Shown here one piece after another: positions 28,301 to 37,187 of a stretch of DNA of 64,000 nt (position 1 is its first letter; each line of letters opens with the position of its first letter). This DNA is from Mucilaginibacter celer (GTDB lineage: Bacteria > Bacteroidota > Bacteroidia > Sphingobacteriales > Sphingobacteriaceae). The notes beneath the pieces were generated by a model. That model was given only the letters and a program-made list of their open reading frames with translations. It searched no databases and was not told the origin of the DNA. The translations under genes and the position numbers were made by a program. Location of the stretch: positions 5,518,001 to 5,582,000 of the forward strand of contig NZ_CP032869.1 in NCBI RefSeq assembly GCF_003576455.2. The letters run 5' to 3'.

Positions 28301-29056
28301 AAGCTGTTTGATGATGCCCAGGTATTGATGAAACGCATTGTTAATGAAAAGCTGTTCACTGCCAAAGGTGTGATCGGTTTCTGGCCGGCCAATGCCGTGG
28401 GCGATGATATTGAATTGTACACCGACGAAAGCCGCACTACAGTACTAAACCGTATCCACACCCTACGCCAGCAGGCCGAAAAGGTAAAGAACGATCCATA
28501 CTATGCCCTGTCGGATTTCGTAGCGCCGAAAGAAAGCGGCGTACCCGACTATTTCGGCGGTTTCGCGGTAACCACCGGCTTAGGCTGCGACGAACTGGTA
28601 GCAGAATTTGAACGCGACCACGACGATTACAACAGCATCATGGCCAAAGCCCTCGCCGATCGTCTCGCCGAAGCTTTTGCCGAAAAAATGCACGAACTGG
28701 TACGTAAAGAATACTGGGGTTACGCTAAAGACGAGCATTTGACTAACGTTGATTTGATCAAAGAACAATACCAGGGCATACGTCCGGCACCGGGCTATCC
28801 GGCCTGCCCGGACCATACCGAAAAAACCACATTGTTCGAGCTGCTGAAGGCCGAAGATAACGCCAACATGCAACTAACCGAAAGCCTGGCCATGTTACCG
28901 GCCGCATCGGTAAGCGGTTTCTACTTCGCACACCCGCAGGCAAGGTATTTTGGTTTGGGTAAGATCAGTAAGGATCAGGTAGAAGATTACGCTCAGCGTA
29001 AGCAGATGCCGCTTGAAGATGTTGAGCGCTGGTTAGGCCCTAATATTAACTATTAA
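25352..29056 (+). CDS. metH: Cobalamin-dependent methionine synthase
   Basis: A full-length 1234-residue MetH. The homocysteine domain (about 1-320) has the zinc cysteines in GLNCALGA and GGCCGTTP. The pterin domain (about 340-610) carries FVNVGERTNITGS and VIDINMDEG. The cobalamin cap follows (about 640-740). The B12-binding Rossmann domain has the ligand histidine in GDVHDIGKNIVG. The reactivation domain (about 900-1234) has RPAPGYPACPDH. It moves a methyl group from 5-methyl-THF to homocysteine through cobalamin. It is under the SAM riboswitch upstream, and metF, which makes its methyl donor, is next. Confidence 0.97.
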   Translation: MDIRKELQKRILVIDGAMGTMIQRYQLTEKDFRGERFRDHGTDLQGNNDLLNITRPDVIKAIHAEYLDAGADIIETNTFSTQVISLADYKLEELAYELSYEGARIAREVADEYTQRNPDKPRFVAGAIGPTNRTASLSPDVNDPGYRAVTFDDLADAYYDQVRGLVDGGSHLLLVETIFDTLNAKAALFAIKRYEDECKAAGKDFPAFRDSGGIMISGTITDASGRTLSGQTVEAFWNSISHANLLSVGLNCALGAREMRPHLAELSEKAGVYISAYPNAGLPNEFGQYDETPHETAHQVDDFIKAGLVNIVGGCCGTTPDHIKCIADKAAAFPPRPIPQIEPDMRLSGLEAVTIKPESIFVNVGERTNITGSPKFSKLILAEDYEAALSVALQQVEGGAQVIDINMDEGMIDSEAVMVKFLNLVASEPDIAKLPIMIDSSKWSVIEAGLKCVQGKGIVNSISLKEGEEKFKEHARKILSYGAATVVMAFDETGQADSYERRIEICKRSYDILVNEVGFPPQDIIFDPNILTVATGLEEHNNYAVDFIEATRWIKQNLPHAKVSGGVSNISFSFRGNNTVREAMHSAFLYHAIKAGMDMGIVNAGMLEVYEEIPKNLLELVEDVLLNRRPDATERLVEFADTIKSKGKEVTRDEEWRKGTVQERLSHSLVKGIVEYLDNDVEEARQAYSKPLEVIEGPLMDGMNIVGDLFGAGKMFLPQVVKSARVMKKAVAYLLPFIEEEKKNNVNADQRANSGKVLMATVKGDVHDIGKNIVGVVLACNNFEVIDLGVMVPAQRIIEEAKKQQVDIIGLSGLITPSLDEMVHFAKEMERENFTIPLIVGGATTSRIHAAVKIAPQYSGAAIHVLDASRSVTVCSSLMSKDNRDAYIQGIKDEYAKAREAHANKKSDKRFVTIDEARAGKFQISLDGDVAPKPAFTGTKVFDGFPLEELLPYIDWTPFFHTWELRGSYPKIFEDKYVGDEAKKLFDDAQVLMKRIVNEKLFTAKGVIGFWPANAVGDDIELYTDESRTTVLNRIHTLRQQAEKVKNDPYYALSDFVAPKESGVPDYFGGFAVTTGLGCDELVAEFERDHDDYNSIMAKALADRLAEAFAEKMHELVRKEYWGYAKDEHLTNVDLIKEQYQGIRPAPGYPACPDHTEKTTLFELLKAEDNANMQLTESLAMLPAASVSGFYFAHPQARYFGLGKISKDQVEDYAQRKQMPLEDVERWLGPNINY

Positions 29057-29070
29057 ACTCAATGATATAA

Positions 29071-29169
29071 ACCACGTCATTGCGAGGTACGAAGCAATCC
29101 CCAAAAGGCAGAGGCGCTATGCAAATCCGCCCTGTACAGTTAGGGATTGCTTCGTACCTCGCAATGACG
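29071..29169. repeat. Palindromic repeat, TCATTGCGAGG family (copy 3)
   Basis: The best-preserved copy: the arms CGTCATTGCGAGGTACGAAG and the complement CTTCGTACCTCGCAATGACG match perfectly over 20 bases. The centre holds TCCGCCCTGTACAGTT. It lies between metH and metF, so the two genes are either joined by a transcript crossing a stable hairpin or separated by it. Confidence 0.9.
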
Positions 29170-29201
29170 GATAAGAGATAAATTACGCACCTAAAACGGT
29201 C

Positions 29202-30158
29202 ATGAAAATACCTGAACACATAGTCAACGCAAACGGCAAAACACTTTTTTCGTTCGAATTGATCCCGCCTTTAAAAGGGCAAAGCATCCAGGGCATTTAT
29301 GATGCCATTGATCCGCTGATGGAGTTTAAGCCTCCGTTTATTGATGTTACTACCCTGCGCGAAGATTTTATTTACAAGCAGCACCCAAGCGGTCTGCTCG
29401 AAAAATTATCGTACCGCAAGCGCCCGGGTACCATCGCCATTTGCGCGGCTATCATGAACAAGTATAAGGTTGATACCGTGCCACACCTGCTTTGCGGTGG
29501 TTTTACCAAAGATGAAACCGAGAACGCCCTCATCGAACTGGAGTTTTTAGGTATCGAAAACGTATTGGTATTACGCGGTGATGCCCGCCTTGGCGATTCA
29601 TCATTTGTGCCAACGCCTAACGGCCATTGCTACGCCACCGAGTTATTGCAACAGGTAGTAAACCTGAACAACGGCATTTACCTGCACGAGGATCATGGCA
29701 ATACCGCCAAAACGAACTTTTGCATTGGTGTGGCCGGTTATCCCGAAAAACACTTTGAGGCCCCTAATCTGAAAACCGATTTCAAATACTTGAAACAAAA
29801 GGTTGATATGGGCGCGCAGTTCATCGTAACCCAAATGTTTTTTGATATTGAGAAGTACAAAGAGTTTGTGAACGGCTGCCGTGCCAATGGCATTACAGTT
29901 CCTATTATTCCGGGCTTGAAACCGATCACTTCGTCAAAACAATTAGTTACGCTGTCAAAAACATTCCATATCGATCTTCCTGAAGATTTGACTGATGCTA
30001 TCCACGCTTGCGCTAACGAAAAAGCGGTTAAAGAAGTGGGTATTGAATGGATGATAAACCAGTGTAAAGAACTGATGGCCTTTGGCGCGCCGGTACTGCA
30101 TTTTTATACCATGAGTAATGCCGGGCCGACTAAGAGGATTGCTGAGGCGATATTTTAA
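29202..30158 (+). CDS. metF: Methylenetetrahydrofolate reductase (NAD(P)H)
   Basis: A 318-residue protein with the MTHFR barrel. The N-terminus has LFSFELIPPLKG, with the catalytic glutamate in FELIPP. Later motifs are PHLLCGGF, VLVLRGD, then VAGYPEKH and GAQFIVTQMFFD. It reduces 5,10-methylene-THF to 5-methyl-THF with FAD. The product feeds MetH directly upstream. It is cytosolic and of normal length. Confidence 0.95.
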   Translation: MKIPEHIVNANGKTLFSFELIPPLKGQSIQGIYDAIDPLMEFKPPFIDVTTLREDFIYKQHPSGLLEKLSYRKRPGTIAICAAIMNKYKVDTVPHLLCGGFTKDETENALIELEFLGIENVLVLRGDARLGDSSFVPTPNGHCYATELLQQVVNLNNGIYLHEDHGNTAKTNFCIGVAGYPEKHFEAPNLKTDFKYLKQKVDMGAQFIVTQMFFDIEKYKEFVNGCRANGITVPIIPGLKPITSSKQLVTLSKTFHIDLPEDLTDAIHACANEKAVKEVGIEWMINQCKELMAFGAPVLHFYTMSNAGPTKRIAEAIF

Positions 30159-30261
30159 ACAACACACAATAAGCTGATTCAAAAGAGTTAATCTTTAAGA
30201 GCAAAGATTGGATGAACACGATTGCCAATTTTTCCTCCTTTTTTGCCCATATTATCCTAAC

Positions 30262-30606
30262 ATGAAACAAGAACTATCTGCATTACTAACAGATCTGAAA
30301 GAAAATAAGAAGATATTCAGCGAAGTGATCGCTTTTATTGAAACCTATTATCAGCACCAGCCAACGGCTTTTAAAAACGGCGATACCTACAACGAGGCTA
30401 CCCAAAACCAGGGCAGCGCAAAGGTTTTATCCTTCGCCAAAATAAACGGACTGGGTGCCGAAGATACCTTGCTTTTATTTGCCGAGCACTATCAATCGGT
30501 ACTGGCCCATCCCGATGCTACCGATCACCAAAACATCAGGCAGTTTATGGCGCATGGATGGACAGGCGTTGTTTTTGAGGGCGAGGCTTTGGTTGCTAAA
30601 AATTAA
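30262..30606 (+). CDS. HopJ-family protein
   Basis: A 114-residue protein from ATG at 30262. A longer frame from 30208 adds 18 poor residues. It matches the HopJ pattern through IETYYQHQPTAFKNGDTYNE, the segment QNQGSAKVLSFAKINGL, and DHQNIRQFMAHGWTGVVFEG. The family was named from a Pseudomonas type III effector but is widespread in non-pathogens without any secretion system, so an effector role here is unlikely. Its function is unknown. It follows metF by about 100 bases on the same strand. Confidence 0.85.
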   Translation: MKQELSALLTDLKENKKIFSEVIAFIETYYQHQPTAFKNGDTYNEATQNQGSAKVLSFAKINGLGAEDTLLLFAEHYQSVLAHPDATDHQNIRQFMAHGWTGVVFEGEALVAKN

Positions 30607-30634
30607 AATCACATACAGGCATTTAAAACCTGTG

Positions 30635-33142
30635 CTAACTTAGTCCGGTTTTAAATGTTGGATTTTTTTGCATGTGCTGAAAGTGCTCATTATCACTATT
30701 GCGCCTAACTTTATACACGTCATCCACCTTGTTGAACATAACGGTAACGATGTGTTTCAAATTCAGATAATCGCGTTTTTCTATAGCTTTCTGCCCTGCT
30801 TCCGACAGTTCGGCCAGGTTGGAGATATCGGCATAATAAAACTCGGGCAGCGAGTTTAACTGCCAGAACAAGCTGATAAAAGCCTCATCATTTTGCAGGA
30901 ATATTTTATCGTTTAAGCTTTCCAGTTCTTGTGTAGCCCGCTTTATCAAATGCTTATCGCCCGATTGCAGCAGCTCCTTTTCGCCATCAAAAATCTTTTT
31001 CAGCGCGGCTTTTTGTACAGCCGTTGCATACTTTTCCTGGGCCAGGTAGCGCTCTTTTTCTTTTTTATATAACGAAGTTGCCATAAACACATCCCGCGAA
31101 CGGGTAAGGCTGTCCAATTCGCTCAACAGTTTCCGTTTGGTATCATCCAGGCGATAGCGCTCTTCGGTTACTTTATCATTTTTTGTTTCGTGGATTTTTT
31201 GCTTCAACAACTGCAGTTCTTCCTTTATCCGCTGAAACATCGCCGAAAGCTCATAAGCTTCGCTCTTACTGCTTTCTGCTATTTCGGCATCCAGGGTATT
31301 TTCGGCAGCTGCAATATCAAGCAGCATCTTTTCTAAATTAACCTCTTTGGCCGAGATGTGGAAGCTTTGACTGATTTGTTGGCCTGTAGAGGGAATATAA
31401 ACATCAACCTTTAATCCCCTCGATTCGTCGATATCCAGTTGGATCTCCACATCGGTGCCTTGTATCAGATCGCCCTGCAGATCGCTGCCCTCAATGGCTA
31501 TATACCCGATACTGAGGTTGGAGCCCGGCAGGGTGCCGCTTTTCCCCTCAACCACATTAATGATCAGCTTATCAGTCGAGTTTTTAATAATCGACCGGGA
31601 AAAAGTTTTATAAAGCGTTTTGCTGAGCGGCAAAATATTGTTGCGTTTAAAAATCACCTCAAGGTAGGTGTTATCTTCCTTGCTATCCAGCTCAATACAA
31701 ATATCCTCGGGCAATAACTGGCCGGCCACGCCGTACAGGCCATGCGATATGGTAATAGCCGTGGTTTCAAAAACCGGTTGCTGCCCGTTGTTATAAATGC
31801 TCAGCTTAAAGTTGTTTTTAGCTTTTGGCAGCAAGGTTACAAACTCGTTAGCTGTTTGATTAAACTGTAGTAAACCGGTGTCAAACCCGCCATCTGCCCG
31901 GGTAATGCGGTAATGGCCCGCAAAGCCATCAGTTGCTTTAAAAGCAATAAGTTCTTCCAGGTCGTTCGAGTAAGTTTCGTATGATAGTTTTACATCAATC
32001 TTGTTTACCACGTGCGCTGCTGGATTATCATCTACTCCTTCGCTTTGCTGGTGCGCACCGGCAAAATATGCCGCGCCGGTAATAACGGCGGTAGTTGGGT
32101 CGATACTGTCATCCACCTTAACGCCCAGCCCACGCAAAGCATCTTTAATAAAAGGAATATAAGTTGTGCCGCCTACCAGTATCACACGTTCAATATCCTT
32201 AAACGTGAGGTTGTTTTCTGCCAGCAATTCGATAACAAACTTTTCCGACTCCTTGTATTTGGGTTTTACAGCGCTATTGATAGCGTCGCGGCTCAGTTCG
32301 ATATCGGTTAGGATCTCAAGCTCCGGAAAATCTATTTCCATCCAGGTGGTTTGCGATACCGATAGCTCTTTCTTGGCTTCCTCGGCCTTATAACCAAGAT
32401 AATACCAAAGTTTTTCATAAGCGCCATCCTTGCTAACCAGCTTGTTCCACATATCGCTGTCGCCGGTAATGGTGCTTAATTTAGGCACTACGGTACCTGC
32501 CAAAAAAGCGTGGTCAATATCAACACCGCCTAAAAAATTATTGCCGCGGTTATCCAATACCCTTAACTCGCGTTTATTGATATATACCAGGGCCACGTCA
32601 AAGGTACCTCCGCCAAAATCATATACCAGCCATTTTTGCTCGTCTTCGATATTTAAATTACTCAGGTTGGCGTAAGCCAGGCAGGCGGCTATAGGCTCCT
32701 GCAATAAAACAACCTCTTTAAACCCGGCCTGGTAACCGGCCTGCTTGGTAGCGTTTGATTGTATGGTATCAAAAGATGCCGGTATGGTGATCACCGCTGC
32801 TTCAATGCTGGTACCCGGCACATAATTTTTAAGCTCTTTGAGTATGTATGCCGATAAATCAACCGGCGACAATTGGGTTACCCCTTCCGCGCTGGTTACA
32901 GCATAGTTTTCGGCAGTGCCCATTTTTCGTTTAAAGGCACCAAAAACATTGCCTGCGTTGGTAAGGTATTGCTCACGGGCTTTGTTGCCAACAAGGGTAC
33001 GTCCCCGGTAAAATGACACTACAGATGGTAAAATTTCGCCCAACCCAACAGGGTTTTTAAGTACCTGTACCTTACCGTTTTCGTACCGGCCAATGCCCGA
33101 GTTGGTTGTACCCAGATCAATCCCAAAATCAATATTCTTCAT
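30635..33142 (-). CDS. Hsp70-family ATPase with long helical C-terminus
   Basis: An 835-residue Hsp70-type protein. The ATPase half has the phosphate motifs FGIDLGTTNSGIG and VYDFGGGTFDVA, and the adenosine motif ERVILVGGTTYIPFI. A beta substrate-binding region (about 385-540) is followed by a long charged helical segment to the end (VTEERYRLDDTKRKLLSEL). It is longer than DnaK (about 640) and diverged in the substrate domain, so it is not the housekeeping chaperone. Its start overlaps the stop of the GrpE-like gene (TAATG), which suggests translational coupling. Confidence 0.88.
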   Translation of the reverse strand: MKNIDFGIDLGTTNSGIGRYENGKVQVLKNPVGLGEILPSVVSFYRGRTLVGNKAREQYLTNAGNVFGAFKRKMGTAENYAVTSAEGVTQLSPVDLSAYILKELKNYVPGTSIEAAVITIPASFDTIQSNATKQAGYQAGFKEVVLLQEPIAACLAYANLSNLNIEDEQKWLVYDFGGGTFDVALVYINKRELRVLDNRGNNFLGGVDIDHAFLAGTVVPKLSTITGDSDMWNKLVSKDGAYEKLWYYLGYKAEEAKKELSVSQTTWMEIDFPELEILTDIELSRDAINSAVKPKYKESEKFVIELLAENNLTFKDIERVILVGGTTYIPFIKDALRGLGVKVDDSIDPTTAVITGAAYFAGAHQQSEGVDDNPAAHVVNKIDVKLSYETYSNDLEELIAFKATDGFAGHYRITRADGGFDTGLLQFNQTANEFVTLLPKAKNNFKLSIYNNGQQPVFETTAITISHGLYGVAGQLLPEDICIELDSKEDNTYLEVIFKRNNILPLSKTLYKTFSRSIIKNSTDKLIINVVEGKSGTLPGSNLSIGYIAIEGSDLQGDLIQGTDVEIQLDIDESRGLKVDVYIPSTGQQISQSFHISAKEVNLEKMLLDIAAAENTLDAEIAESSKSEAYELSAMFQRIKEELQLLKQKIHETKNDKVTEERYRLDDTKRKLLSELDSLTRSRDVFMATSLYKKEKERYLAQEKYATAVQKAALKKIFDGEKELLQSGDKHLIKRATQELESLNDKIFLQNDEAFISLFWQLNSLPEFYYADISNLAELSEAGQKAIEKRDYLNLKHIVTVMFNKVDDVYKVRRNSDNEHFQHMQKNPTFKTGLS

Positions 33143-33450
33143 TATTTCTGTTCTCCTTCTGCAATAACTATCCCTTTTTGTACCAGCAGGGGCTGTAACC
33201 CGCTGTCGGCCTGGTATATGATCGGTTTCAATACTCTTGTTATTTTCATGCCGGTGCTTAGCCCACCCGACAGCGTTGCTTCAATATCGGTATCAGTTTC
33301 TTTATAATCCCGGCCGGCAGGGTCAATAACGTTATAGCCCAGGGTTTCAAACTCGTGGTATATGCGTTTAAAATTCCTGTCGGCTATGGTATCGCCGCGT
33401 TGCTGCAGTTTTTGCTGAATTTCAAATACCTGGTTTATGATTGCAATCAT
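33142..33450 (-). CDS. Small GrpE-like protein, partner of the Hsp70
   Basis: A 102-residue protein with an N-terminal helix (NQVFEIQQKLQQRGD) and a C-terminal beta part ending in ITRVLKPIIYQ, then LLVQKGIVIAEG. The end resembles the beta wing of GrpE nucleotide exchange factors, without the long dimer helix. It is the first gene of a two-gene operon with the Hsp70. A role in nucleotide exchange is inferred from that resemblance and position. Its first 14 bases are a perfect palindrome shared with the divergent gene. Confidence 0.6.
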   Translation of the reverse strand: MIAIINQVFEIQQKLQQRGDTIADRNFKRIYHEFETLGYNVIDPAGRDYKETDTDIEATLSGGLSTGMKITRVLKPIIYQADSGLQPLLVQKGIVIAEGEQK

Positions 33451-35158
33451 TTGTGATATTGGTTGTGTTTACGCAAAATTATATGGTTTTTTTGTTTTAT
33501 TTTCAGGTATAATTATTTATACATCTGTTGTGCCATTTTTTAAATCATTAGTAAGTATAGGTGTTACCCGCACCGAACTTAAAAATATTAATGAACAAAG
33601 CCTTATCCGCATTGAAAAACGCCTTCTTGCCGAGCAGCGGCTTGGCGGAACTGTTTCAAAAAACGATATAGACCAGGTTTTTAACGCCATCCGGAAGTAC
33701 CCGGATGTATTCAGGATTTTTGCAGGCTACGATTGCTTTTACGGGATCCTTACCGGGTATGACGCCGAACGGCTTGACCGGATAGAACGATTTGATAATG
33801 AAACGATGGAGCGTATCCGGTTTGTGATAGCCGAATATTTGCAGGATGAGATTTATCAATATATAAACCAGGCCCTTAATAACAACAACTGGAACGATGT
33901 AAGGGTATTATTGCATTACCGCACTTTTTTTACCCCGGCCGTTTTCAATATTATTTTAAGCAGGTTTAACAGTAAAATTGCCGGTGCGCTGGCCTTAATG
34001 AAAACAAAGCCCAAACACCAGGATTTAGAAGCAAGGCTTGCGTTTTTGACTGATGCTGATTTTTATCTGACCCTTAACGAGGCAGACAGCCGGTATTTTA
34101 CCGAAAACATTAATACAATTATTGATTTTATAACAACGAACAGACCCTATACCCATCGCCGGGCATTTTTCAGGAAGCTGTTGAAGGCTATGTTACATTT
34201 TGATAACATCAATTACGCTTTAACCCGGCGCATTAACCAAACTTACTTTGATTACGGCAGAACCCATAACATAGGCTATGGCCTACTCATAGGCGGCATT
34301 TTGCTTTTTATATTTTTTCTGATTCGCATCAGCTCGGGGCCAACAACCTATCAGCCCCGGCAAAACAGGTGGGCTTCCGAATCGGAAAGCGTGTTAGGCG
34401 AGAGGCCTTACCAGGCCGAACAGATGCATATTGATATGCAAAACTTTGTAGAGGCCCGCCTGTATCCCTTAAATTACCCTGTTAACAGCTGGAACAACGA
34501 AACCCTGCTTTATAAGTATCGTAACCCCTTCGATCTGCCCCTGTTTTCGGGCGATTTTCAAAGCATTAAGCACAGTGACAAAAAATCGATCAGCATTTTT
34601 AATAACACCCTGAACGATTGTATCGCTATCCTTTATTTCGATCAGCATTATAACAGATACACCAACAAATATAACTTGCTTGATCGCGACAATCCTGTTC
34701 ATATCCACGCGTTGTATATTCCACCGCATGATAGCATTAAGGTAGATTTCAGTATGTATTTGATAAGGTTTTATATGGGCAAACGCCCCGCCAGGTTTAA
34801 TGCTTACCGGCATTATGTTTATCCCGATTCGGCAGATACTAAATTCAGCAAATTCACATCTGTCGATTCACTGCTTTTTAGCCGGGGGATTGTGTTTAGC
34901 CGAAGAGACGATAACAAGGAACCTAACCAGGATTTGATCATTACGCAGCCCAATTCCACTGCCTATAAGCTTAGCTGGACAGGAATGTTCCCGTTTTATC
35001 TGAGCAGAAACTGGACCGAGGAAATAGACCGCAGGATGCCCGATAGCTCTACTGTGAATAAAGCATTGATACTTGATTTAAAACGATATAACAATAATGT
35101 AGACCTATCGGCAGACGGTGACCGCCAGATCAGAACGTTTTTGCCCGGTTATGATTGA
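33437..35158 (+). CDS. Membrane protein of unknown function, divergent from Hsp70 operon
   Basis: Up to 573 residues. From ATG at 33437 there is an N-terminal membrane helix (FFVLFSGIIIYTSVVPFF). A helical region follows, then a second clear helix at about 277-297 (IGYGLLIGGILLFIFFLIRI), then a strand-rich C-terminal domain of about 275 residues. I recognise no family. The chosen start overlaps the divergent GrpE-like gene by 14 bases; a GTG at 33530 is the main alternative and would remove the first helix. It may work with the Hsp70 pair, but only the position supports that. Confidence 0.7.
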   Translation: MIAIICDIGCVYAKLYGFFVLFSGIIIYTSVVPFFKSLVSIGVTRTELKNINEQSLIRIEKRLLAEQRLGGTVSKNDIDQVFNAIRKYPDVFRIFAGYDCFYGILTGYDAERLDRIERFDNETMERIRFVIAEYLQDEIYQYINQALNNNNWNDVRVLLHYRTFFTPAVFNIILSRFNSKIAGALALMKTKPKHQDLEARLAFLTDADFYLTLNEADSRYFTENINTIIDFITTNRPYTHRRAFFRKLLKAMLHFDNINYALTRRINQTYFDYGRTHNIGYGLLIGGILLFIFFLIRISSGPTTYQPRQNRWASESESVLGERPYQAEQMHIDMQNFVEARLYPLNYPVNSWNNETLLYKYRNPFDLPLFSGDFQSIKHSDKKSISIFNNTLNDCIAILYFDQHYNRYTNKYNLLDRDNPVHIHALYIPPHDSIKVDFSMYLIRFYMGKRPARFNAYRHYVYPDSADTKFSKFTSVDSLLFSRGIVFSRRDDNKEPNQDLIITQPNSTAYKLSWTGMFPFYLSRNWTEEIDRRMPDSSTVNKALILDLKRYNNNVDLSADGDRQIRTFLPGYD

Positions 35159-35186
35159 TTGGTTTTATTTGATCCGATAGTTAGTC

Positions 35187-36113
35187 TCAATTGAATGATT
35201 TCCTGAACCCGAGCGGCGAAAGCCGGGTTTTTGTTTTGAAAAACTTACTGAATGACTGCGGATGTTCAAATCCCAGCTGATATGCTACTTCGCTTACCGA
35301 TAACTCCGTAGCCGAAAGTTTTTCCTTAGCCTTTTCTACCAGTTTGCTGTGGATATGCTGTTGTGCATTTTGCCCGGTTAATGAGCGCAGCATATCGCTT
35401 AAATAACCGGGTGATACACTAAGATTGTCGGCAAGGTATTGAACAGTAGGGATGCCCTTGCTTAACGATTCTTCATTGCCAAAATATGCATCCAAAAGTT
35501 CTTCTAATTTTTGCAGCAGGGTGCTGTTTATTGCTTTGCGGGTGATAAACTGCCGTTTGTAAAACCGGTTGGCATAGGTAAGCAGCAGCTCAATTTGCGA
35601 AATAATTACATCCTGGCTAAAATCATCAATCCTGCTGTTTAGCTCCTCTTCAATATTTTTAAAAATAGATATGATGATGTTTTTTTCCTTTTCCGAAAGA
35701 TGCAATGCTTCGTTGGCCGAATATGAAAAGAAACCATACTGTTTGATTTTTTTAGCCAGCGGATAGTTCCACAAAAAATCGGGGTGGATAAGTAAAGCGT
35801 ACTCCGAACATTCACGCGGCTCATCATCACCATGATTGCCAATTACCTGGCCCGGAGCGGCGAACAGCAGGCCTCCCTCGTCAAAATCATAATAATCCTG
35901 CCCGTATTTTAGCTTAGGGCTTAATTTAGGCCGATAGGATATTTTGTAGAAATTGAGTACATGCGTGCCCGATGGCGGGCGGGTTGAAATACCTGGATAT
36001 GAAGTAGCACTTAGTAAACTAATGAGAGGATGCACCGGTGCAGGCAGGCCCATGGCGCGGTGCGCAGCAGATAAAGAATCAAACAAATGGGTGATCTTTT
36101 CGTCCTTTTTCAT
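35187..36113 (-). CDS. AraC-family transcriptional regulator
   Basis: About 308 residues from ATG at 36113 (MKKDEKITHLFDSLSAAHRA). The N-terminal half is a cupin-like sensing domain (GGLLFAAPGQVIGNHGDDEP). The C-terminal 100 residues carry two helix-turn-helix motifs (VQYLADNLSVSPGYLSDMLR, then SEVAYQLGFEHPQSFSKFFK) with the usual LSPLGFRKSF end. It lies just downstream of an SDR gene on the same strand. AraC regulators next to SDR dehydrogenases often control them; that is inference here. Confidence 0.9.
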   Translation of the reverse strand: MKKDEKITHLFDSLSAAHRAMGLPAPVHPLISLLSATSYPGISTRPPSGTHVLNFYKISYRPKLSPKLKYGQDYYDFDEGGLLFAAPGQVIGNHGDDEPRECSEYALLIHPDFLWNYPLAKKIKQYGFFSYSANEALHLSEKEKNIIISIFKNIEEELNSRIDDFSQDVIISQIELLLTYANRFYKRQFITRKAINSTLLQKLEELLDAYFGNEESLSKGIPTVQYLADNLSVSPGYLSDMLRSLTGQNAQQHIHSKLVEKAKEKLSATELSVSEVAYQLGFEHPQSFSKFFKTKTRLSPLGFRKSFN

Positions 36114-36179
36114 ATCAAATAAATATAACAATAACCGGTAATGTTTTATTACCGGTTATCATAAACCCGAATATTACTT

Positions 36180-37055
36180 TTAATTGCCTTGTGCCGCATT
36201 CGAAACCGTTTCCCAGGCCTCCCAGGTTGCCAGCCGTTCGGCATAAGCCTTACGTACCCACGGCAGGTTGTGGCTACCTAAAAAGAAACGCAGCGGCGGG
36301 TTTTCGGCATCCACAATTTTAAAAACAGCTTCGGGCGTAGCTTCAGGATCACCCCTTTCGGAAGTTCTCAATCGTTCAAAAAACTGATTTTTAAAATCCG
36401 TGTAAAGATCCATACCAGCTGCAAATTTTAACGATTCCTGGCTGCCGAATTCGGTGGCATAAGCCCCGGGTTCGATAATTGTTACCTTGATATTAAATGC
36501 TGCAACCTCGGCCGCCAAACTTTCGTAAATGGCTTCAAAAGCCCATTTTGATGAGCAATAGTAGCCAATTACCGGCAGGGTAACGTGGCCAAGCCCACTC
36601 GAAGTGCCTAATATATGCCCGCCGCCCTGTTGGCGTAATAAAGGCAGGGCAGCCTGGATAACGGCCAATGGTCCGAGGATATTTGTTTCATAAAGCGCCC
36701 TCACATCATCAGCGGCGGCTTCTTCAATAGTGCCTACAAGCGAGTATCCTGCGTTGTTAAGCACTACGTCCAGCCGGCCAAAATGTGCATGGGCTTGCTC
36801 TACGGCTGTTTTAACCTGGTCTGGTTTTGTTACATCGAGTTCAAGGATAAGTACATCATCGCCGTATTGTTGTTTTAAACCGGCAATGCTTTCCAGTTTG
36901 CGTGCGGTTGCTGCAACCTTATCGCCGCGTTTTAGCGCCGCTTCGGTCCACACCCGGCCAAACCCGCGGGATGCGCCGGTAATAAACCATACTTTATTAT
37001 TTTCAACTGGCTTTGACTGAGTACCAGCACCTGCTATTTCATTTTGATGTATCAT
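36180..37055 (-). CDS. Short-chain dehydrogenase/reductase
   Basis: A 291-residue SDR enzyme. An N-terminal extension of about 25 residues precedes the Rossmann motif TGASRGFG. The NNAG motif and the catalytic Tyr/Lys pair in YCSSK are present. The substrate-binding part has IIEPGAYATEFG. It uses NAD(P)H to oxidise or reduce an unknown alcohol or ketone in the cytoplasm. It is followed by the AraC regulator on the same strand. Confidence 0.92.
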   Translation of the reverse strand: MIHQNEIAGAGTQSKPVENNKVWFITGASRGFGRVWTEAALKRGDKVAATARKLESIAGLKQQYGDDVLILELDVTKPDQVKTAVEQAHAHFGRLDVVLNNAGYSLVGTIEEAAADDVRALYETNILGPLAVIQAALPLLRQQGGGHILGTSSGLGHVTLPVIGYYCSSKWAFEAIYESLAAEVAAFNIKVTIIEPGAYATEFGSQESLKFAAGMDLYTDFKNQFFERLRTSERGDPEATPEAVFKIVDAENPPLRFFLGSHNLPWVRKAYAERLATWEAWETVSNAAQGN

Positions 37056-37187
37056 AATCTAATTTTCTTGATGCATCAAAATTGAAGAGATATGCCCGGT
37101 TATAAGTAGCCTGATTGAGGGAGTTTGTAGCTGAATTGAAGATGCCAAAATCAACTATAATACTACGCTGGTTGTTATGTTATCATT

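Noticed and set aside
25869..28943. Several long antisense frames inside metH
   Set aside because: They are shadows of a strongly biased coding sequence and have no protein family features.
30262..30606. HopJ as a type III secretion effector
   Set aside because: The family is widespread in bacteria without type III secretion, and no secretion gene is near.
33142..33450. Housekeeping GrpE with DnaK
   Set aside because: It is only about half the normal length, and the Hsp70 is diverged and over 800 residues, so this is not the main DnaK-GrpE pair.
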